A program made the position numbers and the translations under genes. Below, piece by piece: positions 1 to 5,083 of a DNA stretch of 5,083 nucleotides. The stretch covers positions 1 through 5,083 of the forward strand of contig JAJZHU010000194.1 of the NCBI GenBank assembly GCA_021798375.1, in the 5' to 3' direction. The notes beneath the pieces were generated by a model. The model did no database searches. It was given only the letters and a program-made list of their open reading frames with translations, and was not told the origin of the DNA. How positions within the stretch are numbered: the first letter of the stretch is position 1; every line of letters begins with the position of its first letter. The DNA is from Pseudomonadota bacterium. GTDB lineage: Bacteria > Pseudomonadota > Alphaproteobacteria > Acetobacterales > Acetobacteraceae.

Positions 1-69
1 GCGCAGTATGATCTTGCACAGGTCCCGGCCGACCAAATAAAACTCAAACGGCTAGAACCAGCCGAGTAA
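1..69 (+). CDS. Possible 3' end of an upstream gene (partial)
   Basis: Reading from base 1, the first frame stays open for 22 codons and ends in TAA at 67-69. The peptide tail is AQYDLAQVPADQIKLKRLEP followed by AE. The other two plus-strand frames stop early (TGA at 9-11, TAA at 38-40), so this is the only plus-strand frame that could be the end of a gene entering from the left. A 22-codon open stretch is quite likely by chance, and the tail matches no family I recognise. A 5-bp inverted repeat (CGGCT at 49-53, AGCCG at 60-64) lies near the stop but has no T-run after it. The alternative is that positions 1-152 are simply non-coding. Confidence 0.3.
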   Translation, partial: AQYDLAQVPADQIKLKRLEPAE

Positions 70-91
70 CGAAACGTATTTCGCATAACAT

Positions 92-119
92 TTGATCAAT
101 AAGTGCGGGAGCTTATGAT
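92..119 (+). promoter_or_regulatory. Candidate sigma-70-type promoter for the rfb operon
   Basis: TTGATC at 92-97 (4 of 6 matches to TTGACA) and TATGAT at 114-119 (5 of 6 to TATAAT) are separated by 16 bases. Transcription would start near 126, giving a leader of about 27 bases before the rfbC ATG at 153. The -35 hexamer lies in a perfect 8-base palindrome, TTGATCAA (92-99), which could be chance or a regulator contact site. This is the only intergenic region upstream of the four tightly spaced rfb genes, so a promoter is expected here. It is a consensus match by eye only. Confidence 0.45.
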
Positions 120-152
120 CCTGGCGCATCATCAACTTGGGATCGACATTGA

Positions 153-773
153 ATGACAGCCTTGGCCGAGAATTTCACCGACAGCCAACCCATTGGCGCA
201 TCGCAAACGGCGGGTAATTTCACTGCCGTTCGCTTTGCAGTGGAAGGTCCGGTCTTGATTGCTCCGCGCCGTTTTGGCGATCACCGGGGCTTTTTCATGG
301 AAACCTATGCCGCTGCTGCTTTCGCCGAACTCGGTCTGGCGGATGTTTATGTGCAGGACAATCATTCGCTGTCCGCGCTGGCGGGCACGGTGCGCGGCAT
401 TCATTTTCAGGCGCCACCGCACGCCCAGGCCAAGCTGGTGCGGGTGCTGAAGGGCGCCGTTGTCGATATCGCGGTTGATTTGCGCCGCTCGTCGGCCACC
501 TACGGTCAATATGTGGCGGTCGAACTTTCCGCGGAAAATGCCCATCAGCTTTATGTGCCCGCCGGTTTCGGCCACGGCTTCTGCACCACCGCACCCGATA
601 CCGAGGTGGCCTATAAAGTCACCGACCTTTACGCCCCCGCCTGCGATCGCAATTTATTGTGGAACGATCCCGATCTGGCGTTGCCCTGGCCGGTAACGCC
701 CCAAGCGGCGCAATTGTCCGAAAAAGATCGCACCGCGCCGTTGTTCCGCGATTTTCAATCCTGTTTCAAGTGA
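153..773 (+). CDS. rfbC: dTDP-4-dehydrorhamnose 3,5-epimerase (RmlC)
   Basis: This cytoplasmic cupin enzyme epimerises C3 and C5 of dTDP-4-dehydro-6-deoxy-D-glucose to give dTDP-4-dehydro-L-rhamnose, the third step of dTDP-L-rhamnose synthesis. The 206-residue protein carries the family signatures in order: FGDHRGFFMETY (41-52), TVRGIHFQ (79-86), AQAKLVRV (91-98), the YVPAGFGHGF cupin segment (134-143), AYKVTDLYAP (153-162) and WNDPDLALPWP (170-180). H84 and K94 align with the catalytic His63/Lys73 of the Salmonella enzyme, Y154 with the proposed acid Tyr133, and D192 in SEKD probably with Asp170. ATG 153 is the first possible start because an in-frame TGA sits at 150-152. It gives about 20 residues more at the N-terminus than typical RmlC. 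The ribosome site is weak (GGGA at 139-142). This is the first gene of the rfb operon. RmlC and not a dTDP-fucose or quinovose variant is inferred from the neighbouring rfbB, rfbD and rfbA. Confidence 0.95.
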   Translation: MTALAENFTDSQPIGASQTAGNFTAVRFAVEGPVLIAPRRFGDHRGFFMETYAAAAFAELGLADVYVQDNHSLSALAGTVRGIHFQAPPHAQAKLVRVLKGAVVDIAVDLRRSSATYGQYVAVELSAENAHQLYVPAGFGHGFCTTAPDTEVAYKVTDLYAPACDRNLLWNDPDLALPWPVTPQAAQLSEKDRTAPLFRDFQSCFK

Positions 774-778
774 GCACG

Positions 779-1825
779 ATGCGCATTCTGGTCACCGGCG
801 GCGCCGGATTTATCGGCTCCAGCCTGGTTCGCCATCTGGTGTTGGATCGCGGCGTCCCCGTGCTGGTGGTGGATAAACTCACCTACGCCGGCGACCGGCG
901 TTCCCTGCGCGATTGCGAGGGCCGGCCGGGGTTTACATTTCTGCGCGCCGATATCGCCGATGCCGGCGCGATGAAAGCGGCGATCGACGGCTTTCAACCC
1001 ACCGCGATCATGCATCTGGCCGCCGAAAGCCATGTCGATCGCTCGATCGCGGGGGCGGCGCCGTTCATCCAAACCAACATCGTCGGCACATTCGTGCTGT
1101 TGGAAGCCGCCCGCGCCTATTACAACGGGCTGCAGGGTCCGGCGCGCGCAAATTTCCGCTTCCACCATATTTCCACCGACGAAGTATTCGGATCTCTGGG
1201 CGAACATGGCGCGTTTTCGGAAACCACCCCCTATGACCCGCGTTCACCCTATTCGGCCAGCAAGGCGTCGTCCGATCTTCTGGTGAGGGCGTGGCACGCA
1301 ACCTATGGCCTGCCGATATTGCTCACCAATTGTTCCAATAATTATGGCCCTTATCATTTTCCCGAAAAACTGATCCCGCTCACCATTCTTTCGGCGCTTG
1401 AGGGCAAGGCTCTGCCGGTTTATGGCGACGGCAGCAACATCCGCGATTGGTTGTATGTGGAAGATCACGTGCGGGCATTGGTCGCCGTGGTGGAAAAGGG
1501 CCGTGTGGGCGAAACCTATTGCGTGGGCGGGCGCAGCGAAAAGCGCAATCTCGAAGTCGTTGAAACCATCTGCGACGTGCTCGACGAGCGGCGTCCCATG
1601 GGAAAATCCCGCCGCGGCCTGATCGCGTTTGTTGCCGACCGTCCGGGTCATGATCATCGTTATGCGATCGATTCATCGAAGCTGGAATCCGAACTGGGCT
1701 GGCGGCAATCGGTCGATTTCGCCCAGGGCATAAGCGCCACCATCGATTGGTATCTGGCGCATGAGTGGTGGTGGCGGCCATTGCGTGACAAGATATACGG
1801 CGGTGAACGCTTGGGGTTGATCTGA
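779..1825 (+). CDS. rfbB: dTDP-glucose 4,6-dehydratase (RmlB)
   Basis: This NAD-dependent, extended short-chain dehydrogenase converts dTDP-D-glucose to dTDP-4-dehydro-6-deoxy-D-glucose in the cytoplasm, the second pathway step. The 348-residue product is close to the usual family length of about 350-360. The N-terminal Rossmann motif TGGAGFIG (6-13) binds NAD. HLAAESHVDRSI (79-90) is the RmlB signature, STDEVFG (132-138) contains the catalytic Asp134/Glu135 pair, and YSASK (158-162) supplies the catalytic Tyr and Lys. NNYGPYHFPEKLIP (187-200) and YGDGSNIRDWLYVEDH (215-230) form the sugar-nucleotide region. ATG 779 is chosen because the protein then begins MRILVTGG, as in homologues. An in-frame GTG at 770 overlaps the rfbC stop and would add only VST. 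No strong ribosome site is seen, so initiation may depend on coupling to rfbC, which ends at 773. The stop overlaps the rfbD start by one base. Confidence 0.96.
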   Translation: MRILVTGGAGFIGSSLVRHLVLDRGVPVLVVDKLTYAGDRRSLRDCEGRPGFTFLRADIADAGAMKAAIDGFQPTAIMHLAAESHVDRSIAGAAPFIQTNIVGTFVLLEAARAYYNGLQGPARANFRFHHISTDEVFGSLGEHGAFSETTPYDPRSPYSASKASSDLLVRAWHATYGLPILLTNCSNNYGPYHFPEKLIPLTILSALEGKALPVYGDGSNIRDWLYVEDHVRALVAVVEKGRVGETYCVGGRSEKRNLEVVETICDVLDERRPMGKSRRGLIAFVADRPGHDHRYAIDSSKLESELGWRQSVDFAQGISATIDWYLAHEWWWRPLRDKIYGGERLGLI

Positions 1826-2712
1826 TGCGTGTATTGATTGTGGGCAACCAGGGCCAGGTGGCACGGGAGTTGGCGATAAAACTGGCCGTCGCCGGGTATG
1901 ATTTCGTGGCACTTGGCCGCCCCGCACTCGATCTGGCCAGCCCCGCCAGCGTCGTGCGGGCGATCGAGGATTATGGGCCGGATGCGATCATCAACGCCGC
2001 CGCTTATACCGCCGTGGATCGTGCCGAAGACGAGCCCGAGATCGCCAATGCCGTCAACGGCCACGGCATCGGCGTATTGGGACGCGCGGCGGGCGATATT
2101 CCGCTGATCCATTATTCCACCGATTATGTGTTCGACGGCACCAAAACCATCCCTTACCTTGAGACCGATCCGACCCATCCGATTGGCGCTTATGGCGCAT
2201 CGAAATTATTGGGCGAGCAGAAATTATTCGCCGCTCACCCGCGTTCGGTGGTGTTGCGCACATCGTGGGTGTGTTCGGCGCACGGCAATAATTTCGTGAA
2301 AACCATGTTGCGTCTAGGGGGCGAACGCAGCGATGTCAGCGTGGTCGATGATCAATATGGCGGCCCGACATTTGCCGACCATCTGGCCGACGCCGCCATC
2401 GCTCTGCTGCCGCGTCTGCTCGCGGCGAAACAGGACGATGCACAATTCGGCATCTTCCATTTCAGCGGCGCTCCCGATTGCACCTGGTATGGCTTTGCCA
2501 AGGCAATCTTCGAGGGTGCCGCGGCGCGCGGGGTGTCCGCGCCGCATTTGCATCCCATCACCACCGATCAATATCCCACCAGGGCGAAACGCCCCGCCAA
2601 TAGCCGGTTGGATTGCGGCAAGATCGAACGTATCCACGGCCTCAAACGTCCCGATTGGCACGCCGGATTATCGCGCTGCCTGGATCAATTGATTGGAGCA
2701 GAGACCCCATGA
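1825..2712 (+). CDS. rfbD: dTDP-4-dehydrorhamnose reductase (RmlD)
   Basis: This cytoplasmic reductase uses NAD(P)H to reduce dTDP-4-dehydro-L-rhamnose to dTDP-L-rhamnose, the last pathway step. The product is 295 residues, normal for the family. The Rossmann motif is GNQGQVA (7-13), with Ala in place of the third Gly. NAAAYTAVDRAE (57-68) is a hallmark RmlD segment. T99 in HYSTDYVFDG (96-105), with Y123 and K127 in YGASK, matches the Thr/Tyr/Lys catalytic set (Thr104, Tyr128 and Lys132 in Salmonella RmlD). VVDDQYGGPT (173-182) and KRPANSRLD (255-263) are conserved C-terminal, substrate-side motifs. The ATG shares its A with the rfbB stop (TGATG at 1823-1827), and there is no clear Shine-Dalgarno sequence. 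Reinitiation after rfbB is therefore the likely mode of translation. The stop overlaps the rfbA start by four bases. Confidence 0.96.
   Translation: MRVLIVGNQGQVARELAIKLAVAGYDFVALGRPALDLASPASVVRAIEDYGPDAIINAAAYTAVDRAEDEPEIANAVNGHGIGVLGRAAGDIPLIHYSTDYVFDGTKTIPYLETDPTHPIGAYGASKLLGEQKLFAAHPRSVVLRTSWVCSAHGNNFVKTMLRLGGERSDVSVVDDQYGGPTFADHLADAAIALLPRLLAAKQDDAQFGIFHFSGAPDCTWYGFAKAIFEGAAARGVSAPHLHPITTDQYPTRAKRPANSRLDCGKIERIHGLKRPDWHAGLSRCLDQLIGAETP
2695..2698 (+). promoter_or_regulatory. Ribosome binding site of rfbA
   Basis: GGAG lies 10 bases before ATG 2709, inside the last codons of rfbD. It supports ATG 2709 over earlier in-frame codons, and the resulting protein begins MKGIVLAGG as in other RmlA proteins. 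Of the plus-strand rfb starts, this one has the clearest Shine-Dalgarno match. Confidence 0.6.
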
Positions 2713-3578
2713 AGGGCATCGTTTTGGCTGGCGGCAGCGGCACGCGGCTGTATCCATCGACATTGGCGGTGTCGAAACAATTGCTGCCGGTTTATGACAA
2801 GCCGATGGTTTATTATCCGCTTTCGGTGTTGATGCTGGCCGGGATTCGCGAAATTCTGGTTATCTCGACGCCGCATGATATGCCATTGTTTCAACGCTTG
2901 TTGGGCGATGGCTCGCAATGGGGAATTTCGCTGGAATATGCCGTGCAAGATACGCCCGACGGCATCGCCAGGGCGCTGATCATGGCCGAGGAATTTCTGG
3001 CGGGCGGCCCCTCGGCGTTGATCCTGGGCGATAATATTTTCTATGGCTATGATCTGGAACAGCGCATGGAGAGCGCCAAACATCGCGATGGGGCATCGCT
3101 ATTTGCCTATCATGTGTCGGACCCCGAGCGTTATGGCGTGGTGGAATTCTCCTCCGACCACCGTGCCTTGTCGATTGAAGAAAAACCATTGCGGCCGCGT
3201 TCCAATTGGGCCGTCACGGGGCTTTATTTTTACGATCACCGCGCACCTTCGATCGCCAGAACATTGCAACCTTCGGCGCGCGGCGAATTGGAAATTACCG
3301 ATTTGAACAAGGTGTATCTGGCCGAGGGCACATTGCGCGTAACGCAACTCACCCGCGGTTATGCATGGCTTGATACCGGCACGCATGAAAGCATGTTGGA
3401 AGCGGGCGAATTTGTGCGGGCGATCGAAAAACGCACGGGGCAGAAAATCGCCTCGCCCGAAGAAGTGGCGTGGCGCAAGGGGTTTATCGACGACGATCAA
3501 TTGCGCAAGATCTCCGTGCTGCTGAAGAAAAGCGGGTATGGCGAGTATCTGGAGCGGCTGATCATAGAAAAGACATAG
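2709..3578 (+). CDS. rfbA: Glucose-1-phosphate thymidylyltransferase (RmlA)
   Basis: This cytoplasmic nucleotidyltransferase condenses glucose-1-phosphate and dTTP to dTDP-glucose and pyrophosphate. It is the entry step of the pathway and, in characterised family members, is feedback-inhibited by dTDP-L-rhamnose. The product is 289 residues, the usual length. The nucleotide-binding signature GGSGTRLYPST spans 8-18, followed by SKQLLPVYDKPM (22-33). LGDN (106-109) provides metal ligand D108, and the second ligand is probably D222 in AWLDTGT (219-225). IEEKP (156-160) and GELEITDLN (192-200) form the sugar-binding part. The C-terminal helical region (about 246-289) is intact, which fits the short RmlA class and not the longer two-domain glucose-1-phosphate thymidylyltransferases. 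The ATG overlaps the rfbD stop (ATGA at 2709-2712). This is the last gene of the operon, and its stop lies in a palindrome shared with the convergent flgH. Confidence 0.97.
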   Translation: MKGIVLAGGSGTRLYPSTLAVSKQLLPVYDKPMVYYPLSVLMLAGIREILVISTPHDMPLFQRLLGDGSQWGISLEYAVQDTPDGIARALIMAEEFLAGGPSALILGDNIFYGYDLEQRMESAKHRDGASLFAYHVSDPERYGVVEFSSDHRALSIEEKPLRPRSNWAVTGLYFYDHRAPSIARTLQPSARGELEITDLNKVYLAEGTLRVTQLTRGYAWLDTGTHESMLEAGEFVRAIEKRTGQKIASPEEVAWRKGFIDDDQLRKISVLLKKSGYGEYLERLIIEKT

Positions 3579-3593
3579 TATTTTCTTATGTCT
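3571..3593. terminator. Palindrome at the rfbA/flgH convergent junction, possible weak terminator
   Basis: AGACATA (3571-3577) and TATGTCT (3587-3593) form a perfect 7-bp stem with a 9-base loop. Read on the minus strand, for flgH, the stem is followed by TTTTCT-like sequence, which resembles a factor-independent terminator. On the plus strand it is followed by AAAA, so a U-tract is lacking for rfbA. A second, mutually exclusive stem is AGAAAA (3566-3571) with TTTTCT (3581-3586). Both stems are AT-rich and weak. The rfbA stop (3576-3578) and most of the flgH stop (3592-3594) fall inside the structure. Terminator function is inferred and uncertain. Confidence 0.35.
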
Positions 3594-4332
3594 AAAATGG
3601 CAGAACGATATCCATGATTTGCTGGCCATAACGGGAATTTTGCAAATCAGTCAGAGTGCCGCGTCCGCCATAGGAAATGCGCGCTTCCGCCATGCGATCG
3701 TGTGATATGGTGTTGTCCGAGGCAATATCGGCAGGTTGCACCACACCGCTTACCCGCAATTCACGCAATTCGGCGTTGACGCGAATTTCTTGCCGTGCCG
3801 CCACGACCATATTGCCATTCGGCAAAACCTGAGTGACCACACCGGCCAATCGAAGATTGATTGATTCGTTGCGCTGAATTTGCCCGGTGGCGACGTTGGA
3901 ATTGGCGCTGTTGGTGGAAACCAGGCTGCCGGCATTGGCCGCTGCGCCGAGCATTTTTGGAATCTGTCCCTCAAGGCCAAAGAAGTTTGGCATTCCCATG
4001 CCGTCGGCGGCTTTGCGTTGGGCTGTGGTGTTGTTGTTCAGCAAGGCCTGATCGGCCACATTCACCACCACGGTGATCAGATCGCCTACCTTGGAGGCGC
4101 GTTGATCTTTGAAAAAGGCGCGGCTACCGGTGTGCCACAGACTGGCGCTTTCATCGGGCAGCGGGATGGCCGGCGGCAACGGCATGCTCACCCTGCGCCA
4201 GCTTGGATCAAGTGTGGGGTCGGCGGTGGGGGTCATGGCGGGGGCACGGCCAATTTCAGAAAGACGCTGTATGGCGCTGCAATCTGTCAAATTCAGCAAA
4301 AGCAACAGTGGGGGCAATAAAAAGGGTTTCAT
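3592..4332 (-). CDS. flgH: Flagellar L-ring protein FlgH
   Basis: FlgH is an outer-membrane lipoprotein that forms the L-ring, the bushing around the flagellar rod above the P-ring. The product is 246 residues, typical for the family. It starts with a short lipoprotein-type signal peptide: K2, a leucine-rich core with two prolines (about 4-15), then Cys18 in LNLTDCSA. The residue before the cysteine is Asp, where lipoboxes normally have Gly, Ala or Ser; Ser at +2 fits outer-membrane sorting. Family motifs follow: SLW (64-66), RAFFKDQRA (71-79), VGDLITVVV (82-90), VLPNGNMVV (169-177), ELRVSGVVQPADI (191-203) and the DIVLPF end (241-246). Residues 133-150 are a small-residue, Asn/Ser-rich linker. 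The start overlaps the flgA stop (ATGA), so the two genes are probably translationally coupled. The downstream neighbour is the convergent rfbA, so no further flagellar gene follows within the window. Confidence 0.97.
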   Translation of the reverse strand: MKPFLLPPLLLLLNLTDCSAIQRLSEIGRAPAMTPTADPTLDPSWRRVSMPLPPAIPLPDESASLWHTGSRAFFKDQRASKVGDLITVVVNVADQALLNNNTTAQRKAADGMGMPNFFGLEGQIPKMLGAAANAGSLVSTNSANSNVATGQIQRNESINLRLAGVVTQVLPNGNMVVAARQEIRVNAELRELRVSGVVQPADIASDNTISHDRMAEARISYGGRGTLTDLQNSRYGQQIMDIVLPF

Positions 4333-5083
4333 CGCGCCGCAAACTCCTGGTTGTGGGTGCCGACGATCGGCTGGCTGTCTGGATCGACGCGGACCCGATC
4401 GTGGCCTGTGACCTCGGCCATCATGACAGCCAGCGAGCTTGGGTTGCGCACGCGGATCATATCGCCCACGGCGCCCGATTGCTCGGCGATGCCACGGCCC
4501 GCAAGATGCAATCCGCCCGTTTCCAGATCCATTTCAACCGAGGCATTCGCCAACACCGCGGTGGGGGTGGTAAGCTCGGACAACGGCATGGGCGCCCCGG
4601 CCGGCACCACATGGCGCAGTGCCTGGCCGATCAATTGCGAGGCATTGCGGGCAATATTGGCGGAGTCGCGGGGCAGGCGCGTGGTGATCATTTTGATGTC
4701 GCCGGCGCCGATGGGTTCGCGCACCGGCAGCAACCGCGCCAGCACCGGAATGGTGGCGGTTTCGGCCACATTGCCCGACACGCGCAGCGATTGCGCCGGC
4801 GTGCGATCGCCGCTGATGGTGATCAACGCTGAAAAATCTCCGGTCGCCCGATTATATTGCAGCGCGCCGACCTGCGGCACGATCGTATCGTTGGGCGCGA
4901 CCAGGGGGGGCGCATAGCCGATCAGTTCGACATCGAATGCGGTCGGCGCGCCTTGGGCGGCGAGGGCGGCTTTCAGGGCGGCATTCAGTGCCGTGGGGTC
5001 CATCGGCGTGCCGCTGCGTTGCAATATGACATGAGCGGCGCCGCTGCCGTCGTGCCAATCGACATCGAATTGTCCGGCTATGG
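4329..5083 (-). CDS. flgA: Flagellar P-ring assembly chaperone FlgA (5' end outside window)
   Basis: FlgA is a secreted periplasmic chaperone needed for FlgI to polymerise into the P-ring around the rod. About 250 residues are visible. The frame is open through the window edge, with the first readable residues IAGQFDVDWHDGSG, so the true start and signal peptide lie beyond 5083. A TTG at 5024-5022 could be read as a start but is more likely internal, because the coding-like frame continues through it. The C-terminal half is a SAF/FlgA domain: IPVLARLLPVREPIGAGDIK (about 4751-4692), then RDSANIARNASQLIGQALR with a following proline-rich PAGAPMPLSEL segment (about 4667-4572), and the closing VGDMIRVRNPSSLAVMMAEV (about 4469-4410). 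The stop TGA (4331-4329) overlaps the flgH ATG. The flgA-flgH pair is typical of alphaproteobacterial flgF-flgG-flgA-flgH operons, so flgG may lie just beyond the window; this is inference. Confidence 0.93.
   Translation of the reverse strand, partial: IAGQFDVDWHDGSGAAHVILQRSGTPMDPTALNAALKAALAAQGAPTAFDVELIGYAPPLVAPNDTIVPQVGALQYNRATGDFSALITISGDRTPAQSLRVSGNVAETATIPVLARLLPVREPIGAGDIKMITTRLPRDSANIARNASQLIGQALRHVVPAGAPMPLSELTTPTAVLANASVEMDLETGGLHLAGRGIAEQSGAVGDMIRVRNPSSLAVMMAEVTGHDRVRVDPDSQPIVGTHNQEFAAR
4344..4348 (-). promoter_or_regulatory. Ribosome binding site of flgH
   Basis: On the minus strand AGGAG lies 11 bases before the flgH ATG (4332-4330), within the end of flgA. The spacing is slightly long but acceptable. 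It supports this start, which also places a hydrophobic signal core and a cysteine at the proper distance. Confidence 0.5.

Noticed and set aside
49..64. Inverted repeat CGGCT/AGCCG as a terminator of an upstream gene
   Set aside because: The stem is only 5 bp with no T-run on either strand, and it precedes the possible stop codon.
117..144. GATCC/GGATC pairing in the rfbC leader that could mask the ribosome site
   Set aside because: With the predicted transcription start near 126, the left arm would not be in the mRNA.
132..575. Minus-strand open frame of 147 codons opposite rfbC
   Set aside because: It is antisense to a well-supported rfbC with conserved catalytic motifs, and its protein is low-complexity and family-less.
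1291..1307. TGGCAC-like sequence as a sigma-54 promoter, also near 2657 and on the minus strand near 4135 and 5057
   Set aside because: None has the required TTGC-type -12 element at the correct spacing, and all are inside genes.
1660..2178. Minus-strand open frame of 172 codons opposite rfbB/rfbD
   Set aside because: It spans the junction of two real genes on the opposite strand and shows no recognisable domain, so it is a codon-bias shadow.
3099..3629. Minus-strand open frame of 176 codons crossing the rfbA/flgH junction
   Set aside because: It overlaps conserved rfbA coding sequence and the end of flgH in another frame, and has no family resemblance.
4203..4832. Plus-strand open frame of 209 codons opposite flgA and flgH
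   Set aside because: It is Gly/His/Arg-rich, typical of an antisense shadow in GC-rich DNA, while the minus strand encodes clear FlgH and FlgA.
1..5083. CRISPR array, tRNA or rRNA gene, insertion sequence or defence system
   Set aside because: No regularly spaced repeats, cloverleaf or rRNA-like segments, transposase motifs or terminal repeats were seen; nearly all sequence is used by six housekeeping-type genes.

Overview
This window holds six protein genes in two convergent blocks and looks like ordinary chromosome of a GC-moderate, flagellated, Gram-negative bacterium. The FlgA–FlgH gene pair, the style of the Rml proteins and the codon use suggest an alphaproteobacterium, possibly near Rhodospirillales. 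That placement is inference from gene order and sequence style, not from a search.

Positions 1-152 hold a possible 22-codon tail of an upstream gene (stop at 67-69), then a short intergenic stretch with a plausible sigma-70-type promoter (92-119). Positions 153-3578 hold a complete, tightly packed plus-strand operon rfbC-rfbB-rfbD-rfbA (rmlCBDA). These four enzymes convert glucose-1-phosphate and dTTP to dTDP-L-rhamnose: RfbA makes dTDP-glucose, RfbB dehydrates it, RfbC epimerises the product and RfbD reduces it. Gene order does not follow reaction order. Junctions are a 5-base gap, a 1-base overlap (TGATG) and a 4-base overlap (ATGA), so the genes are probably cotranscribed and translationally coupled.

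Positions 3592-5083 carry the minus-strand flagellar genes flgA (5' end outside the window) and flgH, also overlapping by ATGA. FlgA is the periplasmic P-ring chaperone and FlgH is the outer-membrane L-ring lipoprotein. The genes before flgA lie beyond position 5083; flgF-flgG would be the usual alphaproteobacterial arrangement.

The two blocks meet tail to tail with only 13 bases between their stop codons. An imperfect palindrome there includes both stop codons, at least in part, and may serve as a weak terminator. I found no mobile element, CRISPR array, RNA gene or evident new system. The points most worth a second look are an Asp at the -1 position of the FlgH lipobox, the palindromic convergent junction, and a clear excess of the hexamer CGATCG.
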